Positions 33,740-43,028 of a stretch of DNA of 64,000 bases are shown one piece after another. This DNA is from Engelhardtia mirabilis. GTDB taxonomy: Bacteria; Planctomycetota; UBA1135; GCA-002686595. The position numbers and the translations under genes were made by a program. Position 1 is the first letter of the stretch, and every line of letters starts with the position of its first letter. The notes below the pieces were generated by a model, which was not told the DNA's origin, searched no databases, and saw only the letters and a program-made list of their open reading frames with translations. Location of the stretch: positions 496,001 to 560,000 of the forward strand of contig NZ_CP036287.1 of assembly GCF_007748095.1 (NCBI RefSeq). Reading direction: 5' to 3'.

Positions 33740-34867
33740 ATGGCTCACCCTCGACGATTGCCGCCGATCCGCGCCTTCGTGCTCTGCGTCCTCGCCAGCG
33801 CCTGCGCGGGAACACCCGAGTCGCACGTGTCCGCAGCGGGCTCCACGTCCCGCTCGCCGTCGGCCATGGTCGCACTGCGCTCCGACGCCGAGGCTGGCGA
33901 CGCCGTGGCCCAGTTCGAGCTGGCTCAGGTCTACGACCTGGGCCTGGGCGTCCAGCGGGACCCGGCCGTAGCGGCCGAGTGGTACCGCCTCTCGGCCGTC
34001 AAGGGCATCTCCCAGGCCCAACACAACCTGGCCCTGCTCTACATCGCCGGCGACGGCGTGGTGCGGGACCTGCGGATGGCGCGCCATTGGTTGCTCGACG
34101 CGTCGGGCGGCGACCTGCCGGAGTCCCAGTACCTGCTCGGCTGCCTGTACCGCGAGGGTCGCGGCGGGCCGCGCGACTACCTGGAGGCCGCCGTGTGGAT
34201 CAAGCGCGCCGCCGAGGCCGGCATGGTCGAGGCCCAGTCCGACCTGGGCCTGATGCTGCTGCGCGGCGAGGGCCTGACCCGCAACGAGGCCGAGGCCGGC
34301 AAGTGGCTCCGGCGGGCGGCCGAGCAGGGGGACGCCACCGCCCAGACGAACCTGGGGCTGCTCTACCAACGGGGAGTCGGCGTGGCTCCCGACCCGGTCC
34401 TGGCGGCCCAGTGGCTGGAGCGCGCGGCGGAGCAGGGCGTGGCCGTGGCCCAGGACCGGCTGGGGCTGATCTACGCCCGCGGCGAGGGCGTTCCGCGGGA
34501 CGCGGCCCTGGCCGAACGCTGGCTGCGACGCGCCGCCGACCAGGGCTCGGCCTCGGCGCAGTTCAACCTCGGCCTGCTCTATCTCCAGGGCGAGGGCGTG
34601 GTGCAGAACGACCTCGAGGCCGCGCGCTGGCTGCGCCTGGCCGCCGAGCAAGGCCTCGCCGCGGCCCAGGTCAAGATCGGCGCCATGTACGAGCACGGCC
34701 GCGGCGTCGCCCGGGATCCGGTCACCGCGCTGATGTGGTACAGCCTGGCCGCCGAGTCGGGCGAGTCCACGGCGATCGAGCGTCGCGAGGTACTCTCCGG
34801 CGCCCTGACGATGGACCAGATCGAGGCCGCCGGAGCCCGCGCCCGGTCCCAGGCCGGAGTGCTCTGA
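33740..34867 (+). CDS. Sel1-repeat lipoprotein
   Basis: 375 residues from the ATG at 33740, which opens a signal sequence with lipobox LASAC (cysteine 22). Residues 45-360 are nine or so Sel1-like (SLR) repeats of 36 residues, each with the AxxxLGxxYxxGxGVxxDxxxAxxWxxxAAEQG pattern. SLR arrays form an alpha-solenoid for protein binding and are common in envelope assembly and signalling. No catalytic domain is present. It is convergent with the GT-C-like gene. Confidence 0.9.
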   Translation: MAHPRRLPPIRAFVLCVLASACAGTPESHVSAAGSTSRSPSAMVALRSDAEAGDAVAQFELAQVYDLGLGVQRDPAVAAEWYRLSAVKGISQAQHNLALLYIAGDGVVRDLRMARHWLLDASGGDLPESQYLLGCLYREGRGGPRDYLEAAVWIKRAAEAGMVEAQSDLGLMLLRGEGLTRNEAEAGKWLRRAAEQGDATAQTNLGLLYQRGVGVAPDPVLAAQWLERAAEQGVAVAQDRLGLIYARGEGVPRDAALAERWLRRAADQGSASAQFNLGLLYLQGEGVVQNDLEAARWLRLAAEQGLAAAQVKIGAMYEHGRGVARDPVTALMWYSLAAESGESTAIERREVLSGALTMDQIEAAGARARSQAGVL

Positions 34868-35054
34868 GGCCGACGCCCGTGCGGCGACGCTGGGCGGCGA
34901 AGCGCAGGTTGCACCGGTCGGCTGCGGCAGTCGGCTGCGACGTGCGCTCGGCGGCGTGGGGTCAAAGCGCCCCGGGCTAGCGCGAAGGGACTCCACATCG
35001 CGCCATCCTCAGACGCCACGACGCCACGCGACCGCGGTGGACGGAGGCGCGGCG

Positions 35055-36695
35055 CTACTGGGCGCCAGCCCAGTCGGGACAGTTGCCGGACAGCACCTGG
35101 TCGTTCCACGCGGCGATGCGGCGGCGAACCCGGTCGCTGGCGCCCTTGAGTGCCGCGGGGTCGAGTGGCGTCGGGGCTCGCTCCTCGACGCCCGGCAGGA
35201 AGGTCACGCCGCTCGCCAGGACCTCCGAGCCCCGGGCGGCGTGAATCGCGTAGCCCATCGAGTCCTCTCCGAAGCGGAAGAAGACGACCAGTCGGCAGTT
35301 GTGGTTGAGGCCCGCCGGCGGACCCTCGAGGACCTCGGTGATGTGGTACAGCGCGGCCTGGTTGCGCGAGTCGTCCAGGACGTTGTTGAGGCCGGTCGGG
35401 TCGTAGACCGGGCCGCCGTATTCGTAGGCGGGCAGGCCGAAGGGGCTCGAGAAGAGCTCGGTCCCGGACGTGTTCGCGGCCAGCCACGCTCCAGTCGACT
35501 GACGCGCCAGGTCGGAAAGGGTGAACGGGTGCAGGTAGTCGGGTCCCCCGCCCGGCAGGACCAACTTGGTGAGGCTGCCTCGGAAGGCGAGCGCGCTCAG
35601 GACCGTGACCAGCCCGAGGCCCACGCCCGCGCGGAAGCGCTGCGGCAGGGGCGTGAGGCCGACCTCGAGCACGCGCTCCAACAGCAGCGCGGCCAGCGGG
35701 ATTAGCAGCACGAGCGGCGCGACCAGGTACCAGGGGTAGGGATCACCCAGGTCGATCAGCGAGTAGGCCGCGACGTGGATCGACAGCCAGCCGCCGATGG
35801 TCAGCAGGGGGATCGAACGCGTGCGGCGGGCGAGCAGCAACAGGGTCGAGCCCGCCGCGAGGTAGAGCAGGCGCGCCGGGTGTCCTTGGGCCAGGAGCCC
35901 GTCGAGGACCCACGTGCGGTCGAAGTGCGCGCTCTCGTGCACCGCGATCTTGGTCGCTGCGGCGCCGGGTACGAGGGTGCCGAAGTTGATCCAGAGCACC
36001 GCGAAGATCGGCAGGCTGGTCGCGACGGCGACGGCGGTCGCCCGCCAGGGAAAGCGCCGCTCCGCGAGCGCGAAGGCCGCCGCGAAGGCGAGCGCCGCCG
36101 CGCCGCCGTCGACCTTGTTGGCCACCAACAACCCCAGGCACAGGCCGACCCAGACCTGCGAGCGGGAGTGCAGTGCCTGGAACAGCGCCGTCACCAGCAG
36201 AATGGTCAGCGGTGCCTCCAGACCGGTGACCAGGTGCGAGGTGAGGAAGTTGTTCGTCACCAACGCACCGAAGGCGAAGACCGCCGCGGCCGCGCAGTGG
36301 TAGCGAACCAGCGCGTGGGTCAGAAGCCCCGCGGCAGCGGCCATGCAGGTGATGCCGATGGCCTGGACCGCCATCCAGGGCGCGATCCCGAGGCGCAGTA
36401 GGCCAGCCAGGAGCAGCGTGTAGAGCGGGTTCGACGCCCCGTTGATCGCGCCCACCGGGTCGTAGTCGAAGCCCGCGCCAGTGGCGACGCGCTCCGCGTA
36501 GCGCAGGGTGATCCCGCCGTCGTCGATCAGGCCCGTGGTCCTCGCGATCGTCGCCTGGAAGGCGAAGGCCGTCACGGCTGCGACGAGCGCCCAGGCCAGG
36601 GCAGCGCGCGGAGCCGCGCCGCTCGCGGGCTGCGAGCTCTGGGGGGCGGTTTCGGGGGCAGGCATCTCTTGGGGAGCGGTGGGGCTCGGAAGCAT
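35055..36695 (-). CDS. GT-C-like polytopic membrane protein
   Basis: 546 residues with about ten to twelve membrane helices after a proline/alanine-rich N-terminus of about 30 residues. The first periplasmic loop carries GLIDDGGITLRYAERVATGAGF followed by NGASNPLYTLLLA. This is the DD-x-x-I-x-x-RYA...G.NPLY pattern of the GT-C class (arabinofuranosyl- and mannosyltransferases using polyprenyl-phosphate sugars), including the acidic pair needed for catalysis. A soluble C-terminal region from about residue 410 is likely periplasmic. Donor and acceptor are unknown. Confidence 0.65.
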   Translation of the reverse strand: MLPSPTAPQEMPAPETAPQSSQPASGAAPRAALAWALVAAVTAFAFQATIARTTGLIDDGGITLRYAERVATGAGFDYDPVGAINGASNPLYTLLLAGLLRLGIAPWMAVQAIGITCMAAAAGLLTHALVRYHCAAAAVFAFGALVTNNFLTSHLVTGLEAPLTILLVTALFQALHSRSQVWVGLCLGLLVANKVDGGAAALAFAAAFALAERRFPWRATAVAVATSLPIFAVLWINFGTLVPGAAATKIAVHESAHFDRTWVLDGLLAQGHPARLLYLAAGSTLLLLARRTRSIPLLTIGGWLSIHVAAYSLIDLGDPYPWYLVAPLVLLIPLAALLLERVLEVGLTPLPQRFRAGVGLGLVTVLSALAFRGSLTKLVLPGGGPDYLHPFTLSDLARQSTGAWLAANTSGTELFSSPFGLPAYEYGGPVYDPTGLNNVLDDSRNQAALYHITEVLEGPPAGLNHNCRLVVFFRFGEDSMGYAIHAARGSEVLASGVTFLPGVEERAPTPLDPAALKGASDRVRRRIAAWNDQVLSGNCPDWAGAQ

Positions 36696-36758
36696 GACAT
36701 CCGCGCCCGGGACCGGGGCGTCAGCGACCCGAATCCCCGCGCTCGGCGCTCAATCGAA

Positions 36759-36790
36759 GCGGCCCGGCGAGCGCATGCTCGCCGGGCCGC
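36759..36790 (-). terminator. Strong hairpin downstream of the aldolase gene
   Basis: A perfect 14-bp inverted repeat (GCGGCCCGGCGAGC and its complement) around a GCAT loop, 30 bases past the aldolase stop on the minus strand. The bases following the stem on that strand are TTCGATT, a weak T-tract. Best read as an intrinsic terminator of the aldolase transcript, ahead of the GT-C-like gene's own promoter. Confidence 0.65.
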
Positions 36791-36819
36791 CGCGCGCTCG
36801 GTCCGAGCCCGCGGAGCGC

Positions 36820-37710
36820 TCAGGTCTTCGACGCTTCGAAGATCGCGCCGATCGAGCTGTCGAGCATCCGATCGAACTCTTCCTTCGACTGCTTCGCGCT
36901 GAGGCCCTCGGACAGAGCACGGCTGAAGCTGGCGATCATGTTGTGGTTGCGTGCCAGGCGCTCGTTGGCCTCCTCGCGGCTGTAGCCGCCGGACAGGGCC
37001 ACCACGCGCACCACGTTCGGGTGGTCGATGCACTCCTTGTAGAAGTTGTCGACCTCGGGCAGGGTCAGCTTCAGCATCACCATCTGGTCGGGCTTGAGCG
37101 CGTTCAGGTGCTCGAGCAGCTCGGCCTTGAGCAGCGCCTCGGCCTCGGCCTTCTTGGGGCTGTGGATGTCGACCTCGGGCTCGATGATCGGCACCAGGCC
37201 CGCCGCGACGATGCGCATGCCGATCTCGAACTGCTGATCGACCACCGCCTTGATCCCGGCCGGGTTGTCGGTCTTGATCACCGAGCGCATCTTGGTGCCG
37301 AAGATGTCCGCCGCGTTGGCGCGCGCCAACAGATCGTCCAGGTCAGGCATGGGCTTCATGACCTGCACCCCGTCAGCCTCGTCCGCCAGGCCCTTGTCGA
37401 CCTTCAGGAACGGCACGACCTGCTTCTCGCTCCACAGGTAGGTCGCCGTCGGCATGCCCTGGACCTCACGGTCCATGGTGTTCTCGAACAGGATCGCGCC
37501 GAGGATGCGATCGCCGTTGAAACTCGGGCTGGTCATGATGCGCGTGCGCATCTCGTGGACCTTGGCGTACATCTCCTCGTCGCCGGAGTACTCGCTCGGC
37601 TCGACTCCGTAGAGGCCCAGGGCCTTGGGCGTAGACCCGCCGCTCTGGTCGAGGGCAGCGATGAACCCGTCCTGGGTTTTGACTTTCTGGAGTTGCTCTT
37701 GGCGGCTCAT
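36820..37710 (-). CDS. fda: Class I fructose-bisphosphate aldolase
   Basis: 296-residue cytosolic aldolase that splits fructose-1,6-bisphosphate through a lysine Schiff base. The chain follows bacterial class I enzymes of the Fda type: FIAALDQSGGSTPKAL, RTRIMTSPSFNGDRILGAILFE, VPFLKVDKGL, VPIIEPEVDIHS (active-site E-x-E), VMLKLTLP (Schiff-base lysine) and VVALSGGYSREEAN. The ATG at 37710 gives the normal length; longer upstream in-frame extensions are rejected. Separated from the divergent glycine-rich gene by 453 bases. Confidence 0.92.
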   Translation of the reverse strand: MSRQEQLQKVKTQDGFIAALDQSGGSTPKALGLYGVEPSEYSGDEEMYAKVHEMRTRIMTSPSFNGDRILGAILFENTMDREVQGMPTATYLWSEKQVVPFLKVDKGLADEADGVQVMKPMPDLDDLLARANAADIFGTKMRSVIKTDNPAGIKAVVDQQFEIGMRIVAAGLVPIIEPEVDIHSPKKAEAEALLKAELLEHLNALKPDQMVMLKLTLPEVDNFYKECIDHPNVVRVVALSGGYSREEANERLARNHNMIASFSRALSEGLSAKQSKEEFDRMLDSSIGAIFEASKT

Positions 37711-38151
37711 GGGGGCTCGTGGGGGATGGGGTCGGCGGGACAGCGGGCGTGCGATTCTCGCGGAGTCGGGCGAGGCGGTCAACCGGCCGGACCGGCCGCG
37801 AGGGTCGCGAGGGAGGCCAGGGGCGGAGCCGCGGGGGACGGGGCGGCCCTGGACGGGTCGTGGGAGCGTCGTCAGCCACATGGACGGCTGCCCGGGGTGC
37901 ATCGAATCGTGGGGCGGCGATCGAAATCTCCGCACCGGAGTGCTCGATCGACGCGAGCCGACCTGGGGGATTGAGTCCATCCGAAGTGGGCAGATTTCGG
38001 ACACACCGGCGAGGCGATTGAAGCCCGTTCCGGGACTGCATGACCCGCGCTCGAGAATCTGATCGAAGCCGGCGATTGATTCCACTTCGCAGTTCGTAAC
38101 TGACGAGTTCGCCGCTCGTAACCAACCTCAGAAGGTCTTGCCACTTTCAAC
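37711..38151. other. Divergent intergenic region
   Basis: The 441 bases between the aldolase start and the glycine-rich gene's ribosome binding site hold no recognisable gene. The right third (about 38060-38150) is less GC-rich than the surroundings and contains repeated GTTCGTAACT/GCTCGTAACC words (38092-38101, 38113-38122), which might be a regulator site, but I cannot assign one. Confidence 0.4.
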
Positions 38152-38157
38152 GGAGGT
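38152..38157 (+). promoter_or_regulatory. Strong Shine-Dalgarno sequence
   Basis: GGAGGT six bases before the ATG at 38164. Most genes in the window have no such site, so this marks an unusually efficient initiation signal and fixes the start of the glycine-rich exported protein. Confidence 0.8.
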
Positions 38158-38163
38158 AGAGAG

Positions 38164-39072
38164 ATGAAGCTCGCGACTCATGTTGCGCTCATCGGAGCGC
38201 TTGTCTGTTCCCTCTCACAACTCGCCGAAGCTCAGAAGAGCTACTACGACTATCCGAAGGGCTATCCATTCGGCGCCGATGGAAAACTCGGTGGGCCGGT
38301 CCATGGCTTCGACGGGTTTCCCGGAGACACGCCACCGGGGACCCCGGGAGCGCCAGCGGGCTGTCCTCCAAATGGTGGTGCCGGCGGCAATGGTTTCGGA
38401 TTCGAGGGCCATGGTGGCGCCGGAGGCGATGGCGCCGTTCCCGGCGGATCGGGCGGACCCGGTGGGATGGGAGCGGGATCGGGCAATGGCGGAATGGGCG
38501 GGAAGGGCGCCAAGGGTGGTCCTGGGAGTCCTGACGGGGGCGCGGGTGGGGCTGGAGGCGCCGCAGGTTCAGGCAACCCCCCGGGGGACGGCGGGGCCGG
38601 TGGCAAAGGTGGAGCCGGCGTCGGAGATGGCGACGGTGGCGATGGCGGGACTGGCGGCAAGGGCGGGAACGGCACGCACACTCCCAGCGACGGTGGCTTC
38701 GATGGTGGCGAGGGAGGTGCGGGCGGCGCCGGTGGCGAGGCCGAAGGCTCTGGAGACGGGGGCGACGGCGGTGGCGGCGGCGACGGCGGATCGAGCATGG
38801 ACGCTGATGGCGGCGACGGCGGGAAAGGCGGCGCCGGCGGCGATTCGAAGCACGGCAAGGGCGGAGACGGCGGCAAGGGCGGGAAGGGAGGGAACTCGCG
38901 CTGCAAGTCGGGCGGCGACGGCGGAGACGGCGGTGATGCCGGAGCCGGCAAGCCCTGTCCGACCTGCGGACATCCCTCCGGATCGGGGAAGGCTGGCAAG
39001 GGGGGCAACGAGGGTGAGGACCCCTGGTTGAACGACGGTACGAAGGGCAGCGCGGGGACGGTGCCGCTTTGA
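38164..39072 (+). CDS. Exported glycine-rich (GGx-repeat) protein
   Basis: 302 residues. Signal peptide at 1-23 (MKLATHVALIGALVCSLSQL, then AEA), a short aromatic/proline region (about 24-60, SYYDYPKGYPFG), then about 230 residues in which glycine makes up around half, in GGx or GxGG triplets such as GGAGGKGGAG and GDGGDGGGG, with Lys, Asp and Ala as third residues. Two cysteine pairs occur near the end (CKSGG and CPTCG). The pattern suits polyglycine-II-type bundles, as in some surface or antifreeze proteins, or collagen-like/PGRS-like coats; no function can be named. A strong ribosome binding site suggests high expression. Base composition is lower in GC than the neighbours apart from the forced GGN codons. 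Confidence 0.8.
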   Translation: MKLATHVALIGALVCSLSQLAEAQKSYYDYPKGYPFGADGKLGGPVHGFDGFPGDTPPGTPGAPAGCPPNGGAGGNGFGFEGHGGAGGDGAVPGGSGGPGGMGAGSGNGGMGGKGAKGGPGSPDGGAGGAGGAAGSGNPPGDGGAGGKGGAGVGDGDGGDGGTGGKGGNGTHTPSDGGFDGGEGGAGGAGGEAEGSGDGGDGGGGGDGGSSMDADGGDGGKGGAGGDSKHGKGGDGGKGGKGGNSRCKSGGDGGDGGDAGAGKPCPTCGHPSGSGKAGKGGNEGEDPWLNDGTKGSAGTVPL

Positions 39073-39264
39073 TCGCCTCGGCTTCGCACGACAGCGACTT
39101 CTCGCGGCCCCCAGGATCGAGTCCGGCCGCGCGAGCCATGGACGGGAACTCCGCCCTCGGCGCTGACTACGCGCCCGCGACAGTCTGTCGCGACCCGCCC
39201 TACGGGACGCGCGCCCCCGTGGTCGATGCGAGGGTCGGTTCCCGAAGAGGAGCGGGAGCGCCCA

Positions 39265-40758
39265 ATGCATAGTCGCGCCATCGCAATCGCGTTGATCGGA
39301 GCGCCGTTCCTGGTCTTGGCGATGCTCCAGGTCGGTACGGGATCGAGCGAGTCGGTTTCCGCGTTTCCGTCACCCTCTTCTTCCGCGCGAACGATCCCGG
39401 GGGTTGCAGTTCTGGATGGCGGAGCGATCCGCGTCGAGCCGCGGGTCTCACCTGGGACGAAGTTCCTCGCGAGTCACTCGGATCCAGCGGAGCCCACCGC
39501 AAGCCTGCTGGTTCGAGTCGACGTCGACGACGAACTCCAGTCCACGCTTGTCGACGCGCGCTTGCTCCTTCTGCGGCCGGAGGCTGGGCGGTGGCTCGCG
39601 GTCGGAGGTCAGGTCCTTGGATCGGACGGGACCGCGGTGTTCGACCATCTGCGAGCGGGAACCTATCTCCCGGTCCTCGAACCCGACGACCTACCTCTGG
39701 AGTTGGCAGTCCCGGCGCGTCCGGGAGTCGATGCGATCAGGTGGCTCGGCGACGAGTACTGCTACCGTCCGGTCGAAATCGATCTTCATCCGGTCGAGCA
39801 CGCGATCCGGCTGAAGCGCGCCGCTGCACTGCAGGTCCACACGCCTATCGATGGCATCGGAGGCCTCGTTCGACTCGAGAGTCGCCGTGCGAGCCGGGTC
39901 TCGGACGTGCGCGACCAGCATGTCGGATCTGGAGAGGTGGCGATCTTCGAGCGAGTCCCTCCCGGGCCATTCCGCTGCAGCTTCACACCTGGCGAGTACG
40001 CCTCGGTGTGTAGCGACTCCAGCGGTCGGGCCGCGGCGCTTGCGCCCACGACGCCAAGACCGATGGACGTCGATCTCGCGCCGGGCGGGCGGCAGGACCT
40101 CTACTTCACCATCCCGAACGGTCCCTATCGACTGAGCGGGAGCGTCGTCATCGACGAGGGCGGGTCCGCGGCTGGCATTCCGCTCTTGGTCTACTACTCC
40201 CGAGAGAATTGCCCAGCAGGGGAGTCTCTGGCAGGGATGCAGGCCATCTGTCGCTGGTTGCGGACCGATGGGGAGGGGGCCTTCGCCGTCGATGGGCTGG
40301 AGTCGGGTACCTATGCGGTCCAGGTCGATCCCTACGGGTACCTGCCCTATCGACCAGCGACCGAGAATCGACTGGCCCGTCCGGCCGAGTGCGTATCGGT
40401 GACGTTGAATGGCGCCACCGGATGGGTGGTCGAGTTGGAGCCGATCACCGTGGTACCGAGCCGCCCCTGCACGCTCCGGGGGCAGGTTGTGCTCCCGTCG
40501 CACGGCACGGACCTCGATGACGTGGAGCTCACGATCTGGCTCGAGCCCAAGTCGGTCGAGGCCTACAAGATTCGGAGCGGGGCCGAGGTCGAGTTGCAGG
40601 CGGATGGCAGTTTCGAGGCCGTCGTCGAGGCCCGCTGGGAGACGGCTTGGGTCGAGGTCGACGTGCGCGGCGACCGCGCGGGTCCCCGCAGCCGGGAGGT
40701 GCAACTGGGCCAGGGCGGCCTGATCGACCTCGGACGAATCGAGACTCCCCGACGCTAG
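39265..40758 (+). CDS. Exported protein with carboxypeptidase-regulatory-like beta-sandwich repeats
   Basis: 497 residues from the ATG at 39265 (signal peptide MHSRAIAIALIGAPFLVLAM; GAGGAGC-like purine stretch upstream). The mature chain is a series of beta-sandwich units with the GTAVFDHLRAGTYLPVLEP, RTDGEGAFAVDGLESGTYAV and CTLRGQVVLPSHGTDLDDVEL signatures of CarboxypepD_reg/Ig-like domains. These are the same type as the exported halves of the two sigma fusions in this window, but here without a sigma domain. It could bind ligands or partner proteins. It follows the glycine-rich gene by 192 bases. Confidence 0.68.
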   Translation: MHSRAIAIALIGAPFLVLAMLQVGTGSSESVSAFPSPSSSARTIPGVAVLDGGAIRVEPRVSPGTKFLASHSDPAEPTASLLVRVDVDDELQSTLVDARLLLLRPEAGRWLAVGGQVLGSDGTAVFDHLRAGTYLPVLEPDDLPLELAVPARPGVDAIRWLGDEYCYRPVEIDLHPVEHAIRLKRAAALQVHTPIDGIGGLVRLESRRASRVSDVRDQHVGSGEVAIFERVPPGPFRCSFTPGEYASVCSDSSGRAAALAPTTPRPMDVDLAPGGRQDLYFTIPNGPYRLSGSVVIDEGGSAAGIPLLVYYSRENCPAGESLAGMQAICRWLRTDGEGAFAVDGLESGTYAVQVDPYGYLPYRPATENRLARPAECVSVTLNGATGWVVELEPITVVPSRPCTLRGQVVLPSHGTDLDDVELTIWLEPKSVEAYKIRSGAEVELQADGSFEAVVEARWETAWVEVDVRGDRAGPRSREVQLGQGGLIDLGRIETPRR

Positions 40759-40856
40759 GGATTCGGTCCGATGGCAGTCGCGGGGAGGCCTGGCCCCCCG
40801 CGCTGCTATCGTGCCGGCCGCGGGGACGTGGCGAAGGCGCCGCCCCGCCGCACCCG

Positions 40857-42374
40857 ATGACCAATCCCCACCAGATCGTGATTCTCGGCGCCAGCGGCGA
40901 CCTCACCGCTCGCAAGCTGATGCCGGCACTGACCAGCCTCTCCAGCCAGGGCAAGCCCAAGCAGGGCTTCTCGGTCCTGGGCGTGTCGCGGCGGCAGAAG
41001 ACCGACGAGGCCTTCCGGGCGGAGGTGCGCGAGGCCCTGCCCGAGCGGCTGCGGACCGCCTTCGACGAGCTGGCGCCGCGCGTGGGTTACCACTCCGCCG
41101 ATCTGACCCGCGAGGACGACCTGGCGGGCCTGCGTGCTCGCGTCGATGCCCTCCCCGGCGGTGCGGAGGCCGGGCGGCTGGTCTACCTGGCCCTCAAGCC
41201 CGAGCTGTTCGGTCCGACGATCGAGGCCCTGTGCCGCGGCGGCTTGATCGAGCGCCACTCCAGCGCCCACGAGGCCTGGCGGCGGGTGGTCGTGGAGAAG
41301 CCCTTCGGCCACGACCTGGCCAGCGCCCAGCAGCTCAACGCGGAGCTGCACCAGCACCTGGGCGAGGAGCAGCTCTACCGCATCGATCACTACCTCGGGA
41401 AGGAGACGGTCCAGAACCTGCTCGGCTTCCGCTTCCACAACGCGATCTTCGAGCCCCTTTGGAATCGCCACCACGTGGAGCTGGTGCAGATCACCGTGGC
41501 CGAGGACCTGGGCGTGGGCGGCGGGCGCGCGGCCTACTACGACACCTCGGGCGCCGTGCGCGACATGCTGCAGAACCACATGCTGCAGATCCTCGCGCTG
41601 GTCGCCATGGAGCCGCCGGCGTCCCTTGCGCCGGACCTGATCCGCAACGAGAAGGTCGCGGTCCTGCGCGCCCTGCAGAGCATCGACCCGCAGTTCGTGA
41701 ATCGGGATTCGGTGCGCGGGCGCTACGCCGCCGGTTACGTGGACACGGTCCGCGTCGACGGCTACCTGGAGGAGGAGGGCGTTGCGGCCGACTCGAAGAC
41801 CGAGACCTACGTGGCCGTGCGCGCCGGGATCAACAACTGGCGCTGGAGCGGCGTGCCCTTCCTGCTGCGCCACGGCAAGCGGCTGCCCAAGAAGTCGACC
41901 GAGGTGCGCGTTCAGTTCCGGAACCCGCCGATCCAGCTCTTCAACCGGCCGGCGGACATGACCGAGCTCGAGTTCCGGCGTCAGCTGAGCGACGGCAGCC
42001 TGTGTCAGGTGCGTCCGAATGTGCTGACCCTCTCGATCCAGCCACGTGAGGCGATTTCCCTCTCCTTCGGCGTCAAGCGACCCGGCAACGCGATGGTGAT
42101 GACGCCGGCGGAGCTCGACTTCGACTACCAGGAGCACTTCGGCGACGACAGCCCGGATGCCTACGAGCGCCTCTTGCTCGAAGCGCTGAAGGGCGACGCG
42201 ACCCTGTTCCTGCGCTCGGACGAGATCGAGGCCAGTTGGGCCTGGGCCGATGGCCTGCTCGGCGCCTGGGCCGAGGGCGATGTGCCCGTGCACGACTACC
42301 CGGTCGGGAGCTGGGGACCCTCGTCGGCCGACGAGCTGTTCTACGGCTGCGAAGGTGGTTGGTCCCGTGGTTGA
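40857..42374 (+). CDS. zwf: Glucose-6-phosphate 1-dehydrogenase
   Basis: 505-residue cytosolic enzyme oxidising glucose-6-phosphate to 6-phosphogluconolactone with NADP+. Diagnostic segments are the dinucleotide-binding GASGDLTARKL at about 11-21, the VVEKPFGHDL loop, the active-site RIDHYLGKETVQN (catalytic His) and the later FRNPPIQLF. The ATG at 40857 gives the normal length; longer extensions are rejected. First gene of zwf-pgl-gnd; the stop overlaps the pgl start. Confidence 0.96.
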   Translation: MTNPHQIVILGASGDLTARKLMPALTSLSSQGKPKQGFSVLGVSRRQKTDEAFRAEVREALPERLRTAFDELAPRVGYHSADLTREDDLAGLRARVDALPGGAEAGRLVYLALKPELFGPTIEALCRGGLIERHSSAHEAWRRVVVEKPFGHDLASAQQLNAELHQHLGEEQLYRIDHYLGKETVQNLLGFRFHNAIFEPLWNRHHVELVQITVAEDLGVGGGRAAYYDTSGAVRDMLQNHMLQILALVAMEPPASLAPDLIRNEKVAVLRALQSIDPQFVNRDSVRGRYAAGYVDTVRVDGYLEEEGVAADSKTETYVAVRAGINNWRWSGVPFLLRHGKRLPKKSTEVRVQFRNPPIQLFNRPADMTELEFRRQLSDGSLCQVRPNVLTLSIQPREAISLSFGVKRPGNAMVMTPAELDFDYQEHFGDDSPDAYERLLLEALKGDATLFLRSDEIEASWAWADGLLGAWAEGDVPVHDYPVGSWGPSSADELFYGCEGGWSRG

Positions 42375-43020
42375 AGTCGTCACGGACGACCGGCCCCTCG
42401 AGGCGGCGGCCCAGCGCCTGGCGGCGATGCTGACCTCGGTCGAGGGCGACCCGGTGCGCCTGGCGATCCCCGGCGGCTCGGCGGCCGCGGTCGCACCCCG
42501 TGCCCTGCAGATCGCGATCGCCTACGGCTTCGATGCGGGCCGCCTGGCCCTGACCTGGGTCGACGAGCGCTGCGTGCCCGTGGCTTCCGCCGACTCCAAC
42601 CGCGGCGCCGTGCGCTTCGACCCGGCCCCCGGGCTGGAGTTGCCACTGTTCGTCGACGGTGAGGCTCCCGCCGACGCGGTCGTGCGCGTGGAGGGCGCCT
42701 TCGAAACGCTGTTCGGCGGCAGTCTCGACGTGAGCCTGCTCGGCATGGGTCCGGACGGTCACGTGGCGTCGCTGTTCGTCGGCGGGCCCGAGCTCGCGGG
42801 AACGGTTGCCCACATCGCCGATAGCCCCAAACCGCCCGCCGACCGCATCACCCTCACCCGGCGTACCCTCGCCACCGCCCGGCAGACCCTCGTCTTCGCC
42901 ACCGGCGAGGGCAAGCGCGAGGCGATCGAACGCCTCGTGGCCGGCGATCCGTCCCTGCCCGCCACCGGCCTGCCCGGCCTCGTGCTCGTCACCGATCTCA
43001 CCCTCGGCCCAGACCTCTGA
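42367..43020 (+). CDS. pgl: 6-phosphogluconolactonase
   Basis: 217 residues from a GTG at 42367, overlapping the zwf stop by eight bases. Hydrolyses 6-phosphogluconolactone, the second oxidative pentose-phosphate step. NagB/RpiA-like fold with VRLAIPGGSAAAVAPRAL, LTWVDERCVPVASADSNRG (family W-x-DER) and SLLGMGPDGHVASLF (catalytic region). An alternative GTG twelve bases upstream cannot be excluded. Eight bases separate it from gnd. Confidence 0.92.
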   Translation: MVEVVTDDRPLEAAAQRLAAMLTSVEGDPVRLAIPGGSAAAVAPRALQIAIAYGFDAGRLALTWVDERCVPVASADSNRGAVRFDPAPGLELPLFVDGEAPADAVVRVEGAFETLFGGSLDVSLLGMGPDGHVASLFVGGPELAGTVAHIADSPKPPADRITLTRRTLATARQTLVFATGEGKREAIERLVAGDPSLPATGLPGLVLVTDLTLGPDL

Positions 43021-43028
43021 TTCCAGCG

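Noticed and set aside
38262..39281. Proline-rich minus-strand frame
   Set aside because: It is the antisense of the glycine-rich gene; GGN codons read backwards give prolines. The plus strand has the signal peptide and the strong ribosome binding site.
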